A DNA stretch of 7,881 nucleotides from Burkholderiales bacterium (GTDB taxonomy: Bacteria; Pseudomonadota; Gammaproteobacteria; Burkholderiales; Burkholderiaceae_C): positions 1 to 7,881 of the forward strand of contig SXSX01000252.1 of NCBI GenBank assembly GCA_005793295.1, written 5' to 3'. Under the pieces are notes generated by a model. It saw only the letters and a program-made list of their open reading frames with translations. It was not told where the DNA came from and searched no databases. The translations under genes were made by a program, and so were the position numbers. Of the stretch, positions 1 through 5,310 are shown piece by piece. How positions within the stretch are numbered: position 1 is the first letter of the stretch; every line of letters starts with the position of its first letter.

Positions 1-9
1 GAGGGCCAA

Positions 10-38
10 TTAGGTGATTTGCCTTAAGTTTGTATAAT
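10..38 (+). promoter_or_regulatory. Probable sigma70 promoter of rplM-rpsI
   Basis: A perfect TATAAT -10 hexamer sits at 33-38. With a 17-bp spacer the -35 position falls on TTAGGT (10-15), a poor match to TTGACA, so the -35 box is weak. Transcription would start near base 45, giving a leader of about 120 nt before the rplM start at 165. The -10 box is seen directly. Its use as the rplM promoter is inferred from position, since no other gene starts nearby. Confidence 0.55.
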
Positions 39-41
39 AAA

Positions 42-120
42 AGGCTTCGCAGCGCATGAGTGGCTCCGCGGCGAAGCTTGTTACCCCACCTAAGAGGCTC
101 CCGCTAGTGGAGCGCCGACC
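42..120 (+). promoter_or_regulatory. Structured 5' leader of rplM
   Basis: No convincing gene lies between the promoter and rplM, but the leader can fold. AGGCTTCGC (42-50) pairs with GCGAAGCTT (71-79) over 9 bp with one G-T wobble. After an A-G mismatch, GCG (52-54) pairs with CGC (67-69). Further on, GCTCC (97-101) can pair with GGAGC (109-113) across a 7-nt loop. The same GGAGC could instead pair with GCTCC at 63-67, so two exclusive folds are possible. Ribosomal protein L13 is known to repress rplM-rpsI in E. coli; whether this leader is its target here is inference. Confidence 0.35.
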
Positions 121-164
121 GTGGAAAAGAGCCCAACAAACCCTTCTTTTTAAAGAGAAAACTC

Positions 165-608
165 ATGTCAACTTTCAGCGCAAAACCCGCTGAGGTCGTG
201 CACGAGTGGTTTGTGGTTGACGCGACCGATAAGGTCCTCGGACGAGTAGCCAGCGAAGTTGCTCTCCGTTTGCGCGGCAAACACAAGGCCATTTACACGC
301 CTCACGTAGATACAGGCGACTTCATTGTCGTCATTAACGCAGCTCGCCTGCGCGTCACGGGTGCCAAACCCATCGACAAAGTGTATTACAGCCACTCAGG
401 CTACCCCGGCGGCATTTCCGCCATCAACTTTCGCGATATGCAAGCCAAGTTCCCCGGCCGTGCTTTGGAAAAAGCCGTCAAGGGCATGCTTCCAAAAGGC
501 CCTCTGGGCTACGCGATGATCAAAAAACTCAAGGTCTATGGTGGTGCTGAGCATCCCCATACCGCCCAACAGCCTAAAGTGCTGGAAATCGCAGGAGCTG
601 CAAAATGA
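165..608 (+). CDS. rplM: 50S ribosomal protein L13
   Basis: This encodes L13, a large-subunit protein that binds 23S rRNA early in 50S assembly. The 147-residue product is recognisable along its whole length: VDATDKVLGRVASEVA near residues 18-33, GKHKAIYTPHVDTGD near 38-52, the HSGYPGG segment near 76-82, and the highly conserved GMLPKGPLGYAMIKKLKVY near 107-125. It is about five residues longer than the usual 142, ending in AGAAK. The ATG at 165 has a modest purine-rich ribosome site (AAAGAGA, 152-158) at suitable spacing. The TGA stop overlaps the rpsI start in an ATGA arrangement. The final codons, which encode the extra tail, also contain the AGGAG ribosome site for rpsI. The gene is first in an rplM-rpsI operon and probably shares its promoter and leader. 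Confidence 0.98.
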   Translation: MSTFSAKPAEVVHEWFVVDATDKVLGRVASEVALRLRGKHKAIYTPHVDTGDFIVVINAARLRVTGAKPIDKVYYSHSGYPGGISAINFRDMQAKFPGRALEKAVKGMLPKGPLGYAMIKKLKVYGGAEHPHTAQQPKVLEIAGAAK

Positions 609-997
609 TTGGTGATTGGAACAATGGAACCGGTCGTCGCAAATCCAGCGTAGCCCGCGTTTTCTTGAAAAAAGGCTCCGGCCAAATCGTCGTGAATGGC
701 AAAGCCATTGAAAATTTCTTTGGTCGTGCTACTTCCATCATGATTTGCAAGCAACCTCTGCTTTTGACCAACCATGCCGAAACTTTCGACATCATGGTCA
801 ATGTGGCTGGCGGTGGCGAATCTGGTCAAGCTGGCGCAACCCGCCACGGAATCACACGCGCTTTAATCGATTACGATGCGACCCTCAAGCCTATGCTTAG
901 CCAAGCCGGCTTCGTCACGCGTGATGCGCGCGAAGTTGAGCGTAAGAAGGTCGGCTTCCACGGCGCGCGCCGTCGCAAGCAGTTCTCCAAGCGTTAA
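605..997 (+). CDS. rpsI: 30S ribosomal protein S9
   Basis: This encodes S9, a small-subunit head protein whose C-terminal tail reaches the P-site tRNA. The 130-residue product has the family hallmarks: NGTGRRKSSVARVFLKKGSG near residues 7-26, GGGESGQAGATRHGITRAL near 69-87, and the basic tail ending RRRKQFSKR, with the conserved terminal SKR. Length is normal for bacterial S9. A strong AGGAG ribosome site (593-597) lies 7 nt before the ATG, inside the end of rplM, and the start overlaps the rplM stop by 4 bases. The two proteins are therefore very likely translationally coupled. An intrinsic terminator follows 18 bases after the stop. Nothing unusual is seen in the protein. Confidence 0.98.
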   Translation: MIGDWNNGTGRRKSSVARVFLKKGSGQIVVNGKAIENFFGRATSIMICKQPLLLTNHAETFDIMVNVAGGGESGQAGATRHGITRALIDYDATLKPMLSQAGFVTRDAREVERKKVGFHGARRRKQFSKR

Positions 998-1015
998 TCC
1001 TTCACCGGATTGCAA

Positions 1016-1050
1016 AAAAGGCCGCCCGAGCATCGCTTGGGTGGCCTTTT
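1016..1050 (+). terminator. Intrinsic terminator after rpsI
   Basis: The left arm AAAAGGCCGCCCGAG (1016-1030) pairs along all 15 positions with the right arm CTTGGGTGGCCTTTT (1036-1050), using two G-T wobbles and a 5-nt loop (CATCG). The right arm ends in TTTT and is followed by GTTCTTT, giving the U-rich tract. This should end most rplM-rpsI transcripts. It lies just 18 bases before the next start codon. Confidence 0.9.
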
Positions 1051-1068
1051 GTTCTTTAAGGGTTCTTT

Positions 1069-1797
1069 ATGCGCTTTCGATTGTTACGCCGCCGACTCAC
1101 CATCAGCGCACCGCGCATGTCGGTGCGCAGCGCCCTCCCTTGGCCTTTTCGCTGGGTCTTGATCGCGGTTGTTTTCGGATTTTGCGCAGCCATCGGTTTG
1201 TGGGCCTTTGAGTTTGGGCGCGATATTGCTGGCTTAGAAAAGGGCCATTCTGAAGAACTGATAAAAACGCGCGCTAAGGTGGCCAGCCTACAAGCCGACT
1301 TAGACGCCGCTATTGAGCAACGCGACCAAGCGCAGTCGATAGCCAATACAGCAGGGGTTTTGGTCGCCACAGAAAAAGCGACAACGGGACTGATGGCGGC
1401 GCAGGTTAAATTACTGGAAACAGACAACCAAAGACTTCGCGATGACTTGGGGTTTTTCGAGAAGTTGATTCCTGTTGCCGCCAACGACGGCTTGGCGATT
1501 AGAGGCTTGCAGGCCGAGGTCAAAGATACTGGCAAAATCCGCTGGCAAGTGCTTGTCATTCAATCGCGCAAAAATGCGCCAGAATTTGCTGGGCGCATTG
1601 AGATATCGCTGAATGGAACGCTCAATGGAAAACCATGGGCGGGTAGCGTACCCAGCGGAGGTGTACAAATTAAAATGGCGCAATATGGCCGTTTTGAAGG
1701 TGAGTTTGAGGTGCCCATTCAAGTGACGGTAAAAGGACTTACTGCGAGGGTGATGGAGGGCGCGGTAGTCAGGGCAACACAAGTGGCAAAGTTATGA
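1069..1797 (+). CDS. Single-pass membrane coiled-coil protein, DUF6776-like
   Basis: The function is unknown. The 242-residue product has a strongly basic N-terminus (residues 1-20), one hydrophobic segment at about 29-47, a charged heptad-like region at about 52-125 that looks like a coiled coil, and a C-terminal domain (about 150-240) rich in alternating hydrophobic residues suggestive of beta strands. The basic N-terminus predicts an inner-membrane protein with its bulk in the periplasm. It resembles the proteobacterial family annotated DUF6776; that assignment is from memory, not a search. The ATG at 1069 is supported by AAGGG (1058-1062) six bases upstream. The bactofilin gene starts 43 bases downstream with no terminator between, so the pair is probably co-transcribed and may act together. 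The overall plan recalls MreC-like or LmdC-like scaffold and anchor proteins, but I see no peptidase motif. Confidence 0.75.
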   Translation: MRFRLLRRRLTISAPRMSVRSALPWPFRWVLIAVVFGFCAAIGLWAFEFGRDIAGLEKGHSEELIKTRAKVASLQADLDAAIEQRDQAQSIANTAGVLVATEKATTGLMAAQVKLLETDNQRLRDDLGFFEKLIPVAANDGLAIRGLQAEVKDTGKIRWQVLVIQSRKNAPEFAGRIEISLNGTLNGKPWAGSVPSGGVQIKMAQYGRFEGEFEVPIQVTVKGLTARVMEGAVVRATQVAKL

Positions 1798-1840
1798 CCC
1801 GTGAAAGGGCCTGCTTTTTACGTAATTTGCGAGGATCAAC

Positions 1841-2236
1841 ATGTTCAACAAGAAAAAACAACCCCCGCTGAGAAGCCTGATTGCCGAAGGTGCGCGCGTC
1901 AGCGGAGACATCTTTTATTCCGACGGCTTGCGGATCGAGTGTGAAATTATTGGAAATATCCATCCCAATAACTCCAATCCCAGCATTCTGGTGATTTCTG
2001 AGTTCGCTGTTGTCTGCGGGTCTGTGAGCGCGGACCACATCATTGTGAACGGCCGTATTCAAGGCAACGTCATGGCTAGGCTGATGTTAGAAGTTCAACC
2101 CAGCGCGCGGATTGAAGGTGACGTTCAGTATGGTTCTTTAGAACTCCACCAAGGAGCCCTAGTCAATGGCCGCCTCACACCGCTTATCGGCGAAGAGGGA
2201 AAGCCCATACTGGCAGTAGAGTCAAATCCCGCATAA
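1841..2236 (+). CDS. Bactofilin, polymer-forming cytoskeletal protein
   Basis: Bactofilins self-assemble without nucleotide into filaments or membrane-associated patches and often position cell-wall enzymes. The 131-residue product has a short basic N-terminal tail (MFNKKK), then a bactofilin domain (DUF583/PF04519 type) at about 13-115. The domain shows the spaced hydrophobic-glycine pattern of a right-handed beta helix: GARVSGDI near 17-24, a turn ending GNI at 38-40, VNGRIQGNV at 69-77, ARIEGDV at 89-95 and LVNGRL at 107-112. A short non-helical tail follows. Length is typical of small bactofilins. The ATG at 1841 is preceded by GAGGA (1831-1835) five bases upstream. The upstream neighbour is a membrane coiled-coil protein, a plausible partner. 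An M23 peptidase, a class linked to bactofilins in other bacteria, lies about 1.6 kb away on the other strand. Confidence 0.9.
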   Translation: MFNKKKQPPLRSLIAEGARVSGDIFYSDGLRIECEIIGNIHPNNSNPSILVISEFAVVCGSVSADHIIVNGRIQGNVMARLMLEVQPSARIEGDVQYGSLELHQGALVNGRLTPLIGEEGKPILAVESNPA

Positions 2237-2240
2237 ATGA

Positions 2241-2265
2241 ATATCCGAGCAAATTGCTGTACTAT
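2241..2265 (+). promoter_or_regulatory. IscR-like dyad operator upstream of erpA
   Basis: A 25-bp dyad is centred on base 2253. The outer ATA (2241-2243) and TAT (2263-2265) are symmetric, and the core AGCAA-A-TTGCT (2248-2258) is a perfect inverted repeat. It has the length and the flanking ATA/TAT and CCGA features of the E. coli type 1 IscR site as I recall it, agreeing at roughly 18 of 25 consensus positions by my hand count. The inner half-site differs (AGC/GCT instead of ACT/AGT). E. coli IscR represses erpA. TACTAT (2260-2265), a possible -10 box, overlaps the right half, as expected for repression. Regulator identity is inferred. Confidence 0.5.
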
Positions 2266-2300
2266 CCAAATTCACACATTTATTTTGTCGGAACTACACC

Positions 2301-2666
2301 ATGAGCGCAGTCGCTGAATCCATCCCTACTGAAATGCCGGCCCCCATTTTGTTCACCGACAGCGCGGCGGCCAAAGTAGCTGACCTGATTGCCGAAGAAG
2401 GCAACACGGACTTGAAACTTCGGGTTTTCGTTCAGGGCGGTGGGTGTTCCGGATTTCAATACGGATTTACTTTTGACGAAATCACCAATGAGGACGACAC
2501 GACCATGACCAAAAATGGCGTGTCCTTACTGATTGACGCCATGAGCTACCAGTACTTAGTGGGCGCAGAAATTGATTACAAAGAAGATTTGCAAGGCGCG
2601 CAGTTCGTGATCAAAAACCCCAATGCCACGACGACCTGTGGTTGCGGATCGTCTTTCTCGACCTAG
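2301..2666 (+). CDS. erpA: Iron-sulfur cluster insertion protein ErpA (A-type carrier)
   Basis: ErpA is a cytoplasmic A-type carrier that delivers Fe-S clusters to apo-targets such as the isoprenoid enzymes IspG and IspH. The 121-residue product has the complete family signature. Cys49 lies in FVQGGGCSGFQYGF (43-56), and Cys113 and Cys115 lie in the CGCGSSF motif (113-119), giving the three cysteines expected to bind the cluster. The segment ending DYKEDLQGAQFVIKNPNA (92-109) is typical of ErpA. The N-terminal 15 residues are variable and proline-rich. The ATG at 2301 has only a weak ribosome site (GGAA, 2290-2293). The 64-base gap after the bactofilin gene holds an IscR-like dyad and a possible -10 box, so erpA probably has its own iron-sulfur-responsive promoter. 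IscA is a paralogue, but the sequence and isolation from an isc cluster favour ErpA. Confidence 0.95.
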   Translation: MSAVAESIPTEMPAPILFTDSAAAKVADLIAEEGNTDLKLRVFVQGGGCSGFQYGFTFDEITNEDDTTMTKNGVSLLIDAMSYQYLVGAEIDYKEDLQGAQFVIKNPNATTTCGCGSSFST

Positions 2667-2683
2667 ACCTTTGGCCATATACC

Positions 2684-2704
2684 CCTCGCCACTTTCAGGC
2701 GAGG
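2684..2704. repeat. Inverted repeat at the convergent erpA/anmK ends
   Basis: CCTCGCC (2684-2690) and GGCGAGG (2698-2704) form a perfect 7-bp stem with a 7-nt loop. The loop contains the anmK stop codon (complement of 2695-2697). It sits between two convergent genes and could slow polymerase or stabilise 3' ends on either strand. Neither side has a T-tract, so it is not a canonical intrinsic terminator. Confidence 0.4.
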
Positions 2705-3828
2705 TAAATAGCGCCCAAAATACGAGTGCCCTTTGCGCCTGTGACACTAGGAACACTCGCAGGTTTACGCTGAATCGTTTGTTGCGCCAACCAGGCAAAC
2801 GCACAGGCTTCCACAAGATGCGGTTCAATACCTAGTGCTTGAGAACTGCAAACATGGGTATCCGCTGCCATTGCCTGCAAGCGTTCCATCAAAGCCAAAT
2901 TAAACGCACCGCCACCACACACCACCAAGGTTTCACAGACCAACGACGTTGAGCGCATTCCTTCAACACAAGCCCAGGCCGTTAAATCCATCAAGGTCGC
3001 TTGAACGTCTTTCGCAGGCAATTTCTCAAAGCCTTGCAACCGGGCTTCCAACCAATTCCCATTGAAAAGGTCTCTGCCGGTACTCTTGGGTGGGGGCTTC
3101 TTAAAAAACGCGTCATCTTGCAGCCGGGCCAGCAACGCCTGACTTACAGCGCCTTGGGCTCCCCATTGACCCCGGTCATCGAACGTTGCGCCGGTATGCA
3201 AATGGCACCAGGTGTCCATCAAGGCATTTCCCGGCCCGCAGTCAAAACCCAACAGAGGCCCTTGGGCCTGCGAGCTATTGGAATCAGGCACCAGTGTGAT
3301 ATTGGAGATTCCACCAATATTAATAATGGCCCGCGCCTGGGTTGGATGGCCAAAAAATGCGCGGTGAAAGGGTGGAACCAAAGGAGCACCTTGTCCGCCT
3401 GCGGCTAGGTCGCGACTTCGAAAATCAGCCACCACATCAATCCCACACCACTCAGCCAACAACGCTGGCTGGTTGAGTTGGATGGTGTAACCGATTGAAT
3501 CAAATGCTTGTGGGCGGTGCCGCACCGTCTGGCCATGGGCACCGATGGCGCGAACCGCATTGGCGGGCAAATGGTGGGTTGTTAGCAACTCGGATACGAC
3601 ATCCGCATAAATACGGACCAGGGCATTGGCGGCTAAAGCACCGCGGTGAATTTCGTTTGGCCCCTCCGAGTTGAGGATCAAAAACTCTTCCCTCAAGGCA
3701 GGCGCAATCGCGCGGCTGGCATGGCCTATGACTTCGAGTGGAATGTGACCGTCTGTACTTCGCACCAAAACGCCATCGACACCGTCTAACGAGGTCCCCG
3801 ACATGAGTCCAATAAACCATTCGGGCAT
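2695..3828 (-). CDS. anmK: 1,6-anhydro-N-acetylmuramic acid kinase
   Basis: AnmK opens the anhydro ring of 1,6-anhydro-MurNAc with ATP, giving MurNAc-6-phosphate in cytoplasmic cell-wall recycling. Counting from the ATG at 3828, the 377-residue product shows family motifs in order: GLMSGTSLDGVD (7-18), the phosphate-binding start of the ASKHA-type fold; GAHGQTVRH (96-104); DFRSRDLAAGGQGAPLVP (135-152); NIGGISN (170-176); FDCGPGNALMD (195-205), where I expect the catalytic aspartate; STGRDLF (249-255); and CGGGAFN (304-310). It ends VTGAKGTRILGAIY, also typical. A TTG at 3834 in the same frame would add two residues. AAGG at 3840-3843 lies 5 nt from that TTG but 11 nt from the ATG, so the TTG is a real alternative. 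The gene follows the M23 peptidase by 16-22 bases on the same strand, suggesting one operon for wall cleavage and recycling. Confidence 0.95.
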   Translation of the reverse strand: MPEWFIGLMSGTSLDGVDGVLVRSTDGHIPLEVIGHASRAIAPALREEFLILNSEGPNEIHRGALAANALVRIYADVVSELLTTHHLPANAVRAIGAHGQTVRHRPQAFDSIGYTIQLNQPALLAEWCGIDVVADFRSRDLAAGGQGAPLVPPFHRAFFGHPTQARAIINIGGISNITLVPDSNSSQAQGPLLGFDCGPGNALMDTWCHLHTGATFDDRGQWGAQGAVSQALLARLQDDAFFKKPPPKSTGRDLFNGNWLEARLQGFEKLPAKDVQATLMDLTAWACVEGMRSTSLVCETLVVCGGGAFNLALMERLQAMAADTHVCSSQALGIEPHLVEACAFAWLAQQTIQRKPASVPSVTGAKGTRILGAIYLA

Positions 3829-3839
3829 GAACAACGAAG

Positions 3840-3843
3840 CCTT
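3840..3843 (-). promoter_or_regulatory. Ribosome binding site bearing on the anmK start
   Basis: On the minus strand AAGG lies 5 nt before TTG (3834-3832) and 11 nt before ATG (3828-3826), both in the anmK frame. Spacing slightly favours TTG, while codon preference favours ATG. The conserved protein begins only a few residues later, so homology does not settle it. Confidence 0.4.
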
Positions 3844-3850
3844 GTTTGGT

Positions 3851-5236
3851 TTACTGGACGTTGCCGATTTGCAATTGCGCTGCCGCGTTAAGCTGAGAGC
3901 GCGCCAGCTGTGCTACTTTGTCAAACTGCGGCTTTACAGAGGCGCTCACCGGCACGGGGGCGCTTTGGCGAGCGAGTGTCAACGGGTCTTTGTGTGCGCC
4001 ATTGACCCTGAACTCGAAATGCAAATGGGGGCCGGTGGCCCATCCTGTGGACCCTACCAAGCCCACGTTTTGTCCTTGGCTTACGTTTTGGCCGCGCTTG
4101 ACGTTGATACGGCTTAAATGCGCGTACACCGTGGTGTGGCTGCCAGAGTGTTTCACTATGACCACGTTACCAAAACCATTTTGTACCCCCGCAAAATCCA
4201 CGACTCCATCTCCCACCGTTCGAACAGGAGTTCCGGTTGCCGCACCGTAATCCACGCCCAAATGGGCACGCCATGTCTGCAAAATCGGATGGAAACGTAT
4301 CTTGAAGCCACTGGTAACCCGGGAAAAAGCCATGGGAGAAGCTAGAAATGCACGACGAAGACTCTCTCCTGCGAGAGTGTAATAGCCGCCTTTGGTCAGA
4401 GAATGTGTAGCTGAAGATGTGCTTTGGCCTAAAGCCTCTTGAAACCAAACGGCTTGGTAGGTTTTCCCTGCATTGAAGAATTCGGCGCTTATTACTCGCC
4501 CGGCCCGCAAGGGTTCGCCATCACCTTCAAGCGTTTCGTACACCACTGAAAAACGGTCGCCTTTTCGTAAAGCTCGGTGAAAGTCGATATCACCGGAAAA
4601 AATTTCTGCAACTTGAACGGCGATTGCATCTGGAATTTGCGCCTCATCGGTTGCTGCGAACAAAGAAGACTGAATGGTCCCGCTGGCCAAACGGGTACTT
4701 GCGCTCAGTGGTAAGGTTTCGAGCTCTGATTGCAAGCCGGCTGGGGTTTGTTGGATGCTTAGGCGCTTGAATTTACCGTCGTCTTCAGGGCTCCAGCGAA
4801 CAGTCAAGCTGACCAACGCACTGTTGGCATCGGCCTCTGCACTTACATTTCTTCCCACGCGACCCAGTAAATGCTGCTGGGCCAAAGGATCTTTTCGCAA
4901 AAAGGCTGCGGCATTGGGGTCCGAAATACCTAAACGTTTTAACAGTGCATCTACGGTGTCTGCACTGCGGGTTTGATCGGTTCGATACAGCCTGAAAGCT
5001 TGCTGGGCTAACGCATCGGATTGCGGCGCAAGCGCTAAAGTATCAACCGTTTCAACGACGGTACGTATGGGTAACTTGTTTGCATCAGGGGCCAATGTTG
5101 CGACAGCATAGGACAGGCCTGTTCCCGCGAGCAATAGCGACGCCATTCCTGCGGCGATCCGCCGAGGATGGTTCTGGGCAACACGGGCTACATAGCCCAT
5201 TGCACTTCGCACAACAGTTAACAATCCATCTACCAA
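3851..5236 (-). CDS. M23 family peptidoglycan endopeptidase (MepM/LytM-like), membrane-anchored
   Basis: This is a predicted zinc endopeptidase that cuts peptide cross-links in periplasmic peptidoglycan. The 461-residue product has a short N-terminal cytoplasmic stretch, a hydrophobic segment at about 27-47 acting as membrane anchor or uncleaved signal, a long middle region (about 60-300) with an OapA/LysM-like to beta-rich character as in MepM and ShyA relatives, and a C-terminal M23 domain at about 305-422. The catalytic set is complete: His325 and Asp329 in HLGVD, His373 in YAHLS, and His404 and His406 in GPHLHFE. His325, Asp329 and His406 should bind zinc. The start is read as TTG because GGAG lies 7 nt upstream; the first in-frame ATG (residue 13) has no good ribosome site. 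anmK follows closely on the same strand. An enzymatic rather than EnvC-like role is favoured by the intact zinc site. Confidence 0.92.
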   Translation of the reverse strand: MVDGLLTVVRSAMGYVARVAQNHPRRIAAGMASLLLAGTGLSYAVATLAPDANKLPIRTVVETVDTLALAPQSDALAQQAFRLYRTDQTRSADTVDALLKRLGISDPNAAAFLRKDPLAQQHLLGRVGRNVSAEADANSALVSLTVRWSPEDDGKFKRLSIQQTPAGLQSELETLPLSASTRLASGTIQSSLFAATDEAQIPDAIAVQVAEIFSGDIDFHRALRKGDRFSVVYETLEGDGEPLRAGRVISAEFFNAGKTYQAVWFQEALGQSTSSATHSLTKGGYYTLAGESLRRAFLASPMAFSRVTSGFKIRFHPILQTWRAHLGVDYGAATGTPVRTVGDGVVDFAGVQNGFGNVVIVKHSGSHTTVYAHLSRINVKRGQNVSQGQNVGLVGSTGWATGPHLHFEFRVNGAHKDPLTLARQSAPVPVSASVKPQFDKVAQLARSQLNAAAQLQIGNVQ

Positions 5237-5243
5237 AATAGGG

Positions 5244-5247
5244 CTCC
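5244..5247 (-). promoter_or_regulatory. Ribosome binding site deciding the TTG start of the M23 peptidase
   Basis: On the minus strand GGAG is followed by 7 nt (CCCTATT) and then TTG at 5236-5234. The next in-frame ATG (5200-5198) is preceded by GCGAAGTGCA, a much weaker site. This supports initiation at TTG. Confidence 0.6.
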
Positions 5248-5260
5248 GTAAGATCGGGCG

Positions 5261-5275
5261 TCACATTAAATGTGA
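5261..5275. promoter_or_regulatory. 15-bp palindrome, possible operator, upstream of the M23 gene
   Basis: TCACAT-TAA-ATGTGA is a perfect 6-bp inverted repeat with a 3-base centre, 25 bp upstream of the M23 start. On the minus strand its middle reads TTTAAT (5269-5264), close to a -10 box, although the matching -35 position is poor. The half-sites are in the opposite order to a CRP site (TGTGA-N6-TCACA), so CRP is not implied. Confidence 0.4.
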
Positions 5276-5304
5276 GGGGCTCCGGGCTGCGACTGGGCCG
5301 GGAC

Positions 5305-5310
5305 TAAAAT
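5305..5310 (+). promoter_or_regulatory. Candidate -10 box for tyrS
   Basis: TAAAAT matches TATAAT at five of six positions and lies 80 bases before the tyrS start. No convincing -35 box sits 16-18 bp upstream. A second candidate, TATATA at 5352-5357, has a weak -35 (TTTTCG, 5329-5334). I cannot choose between them. Otherwise the 154-base divergent region holds only the palindrome and pentamer repeats listed separately. Confidence 0.3.

Noticed and set aside
1056..1782. Minus-strand frames of 167 and 123 codons opposite the DUF6776-like gene
   Set aside because: Composition is Ser/Ala/Lys-rich without domain features. The plus-strand protein has a coherent basic tail, TM and coiled-coil plan and a proper ribosome site.
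1818..1825. TTACGTAA palindrome just before the bactofilin gene as an operator
   Set aside because: An 8-bp palindrome alone is common by chance, and no promoter elements or second site accompany it.
2667..2720. Bidirectional intrinsic terminator between erpA and anmK
   Set aside because: The hairpin at 2684-2704 is real, but neither strand has a following T-tract, so it was listed only as an inverted repeat.
2556..3834. Plus-strand open frames at 2623-2835, 3001-3408 and 3803-4117
   Set aside because: They lie opposite anmK and the M23 gene, have no recognisable motifs and no good ribosome sites, and are shadows of those genes.
5261..5275. CRP/FNR site in the M23/tyrS region
   Set aside because: CRP sites read TGTGA-N6-TCACA. 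Here the halves are reversed (TCACA then TGTGA), so the dyad has the wrong polarity.
5282..5303. CCGG-rich hairpin upstream of tyrS
   Set aside because: Only four base pairs (CCGG with CCGG) form before mismatches, and the apparent symmetry comes mainly from GC richness.
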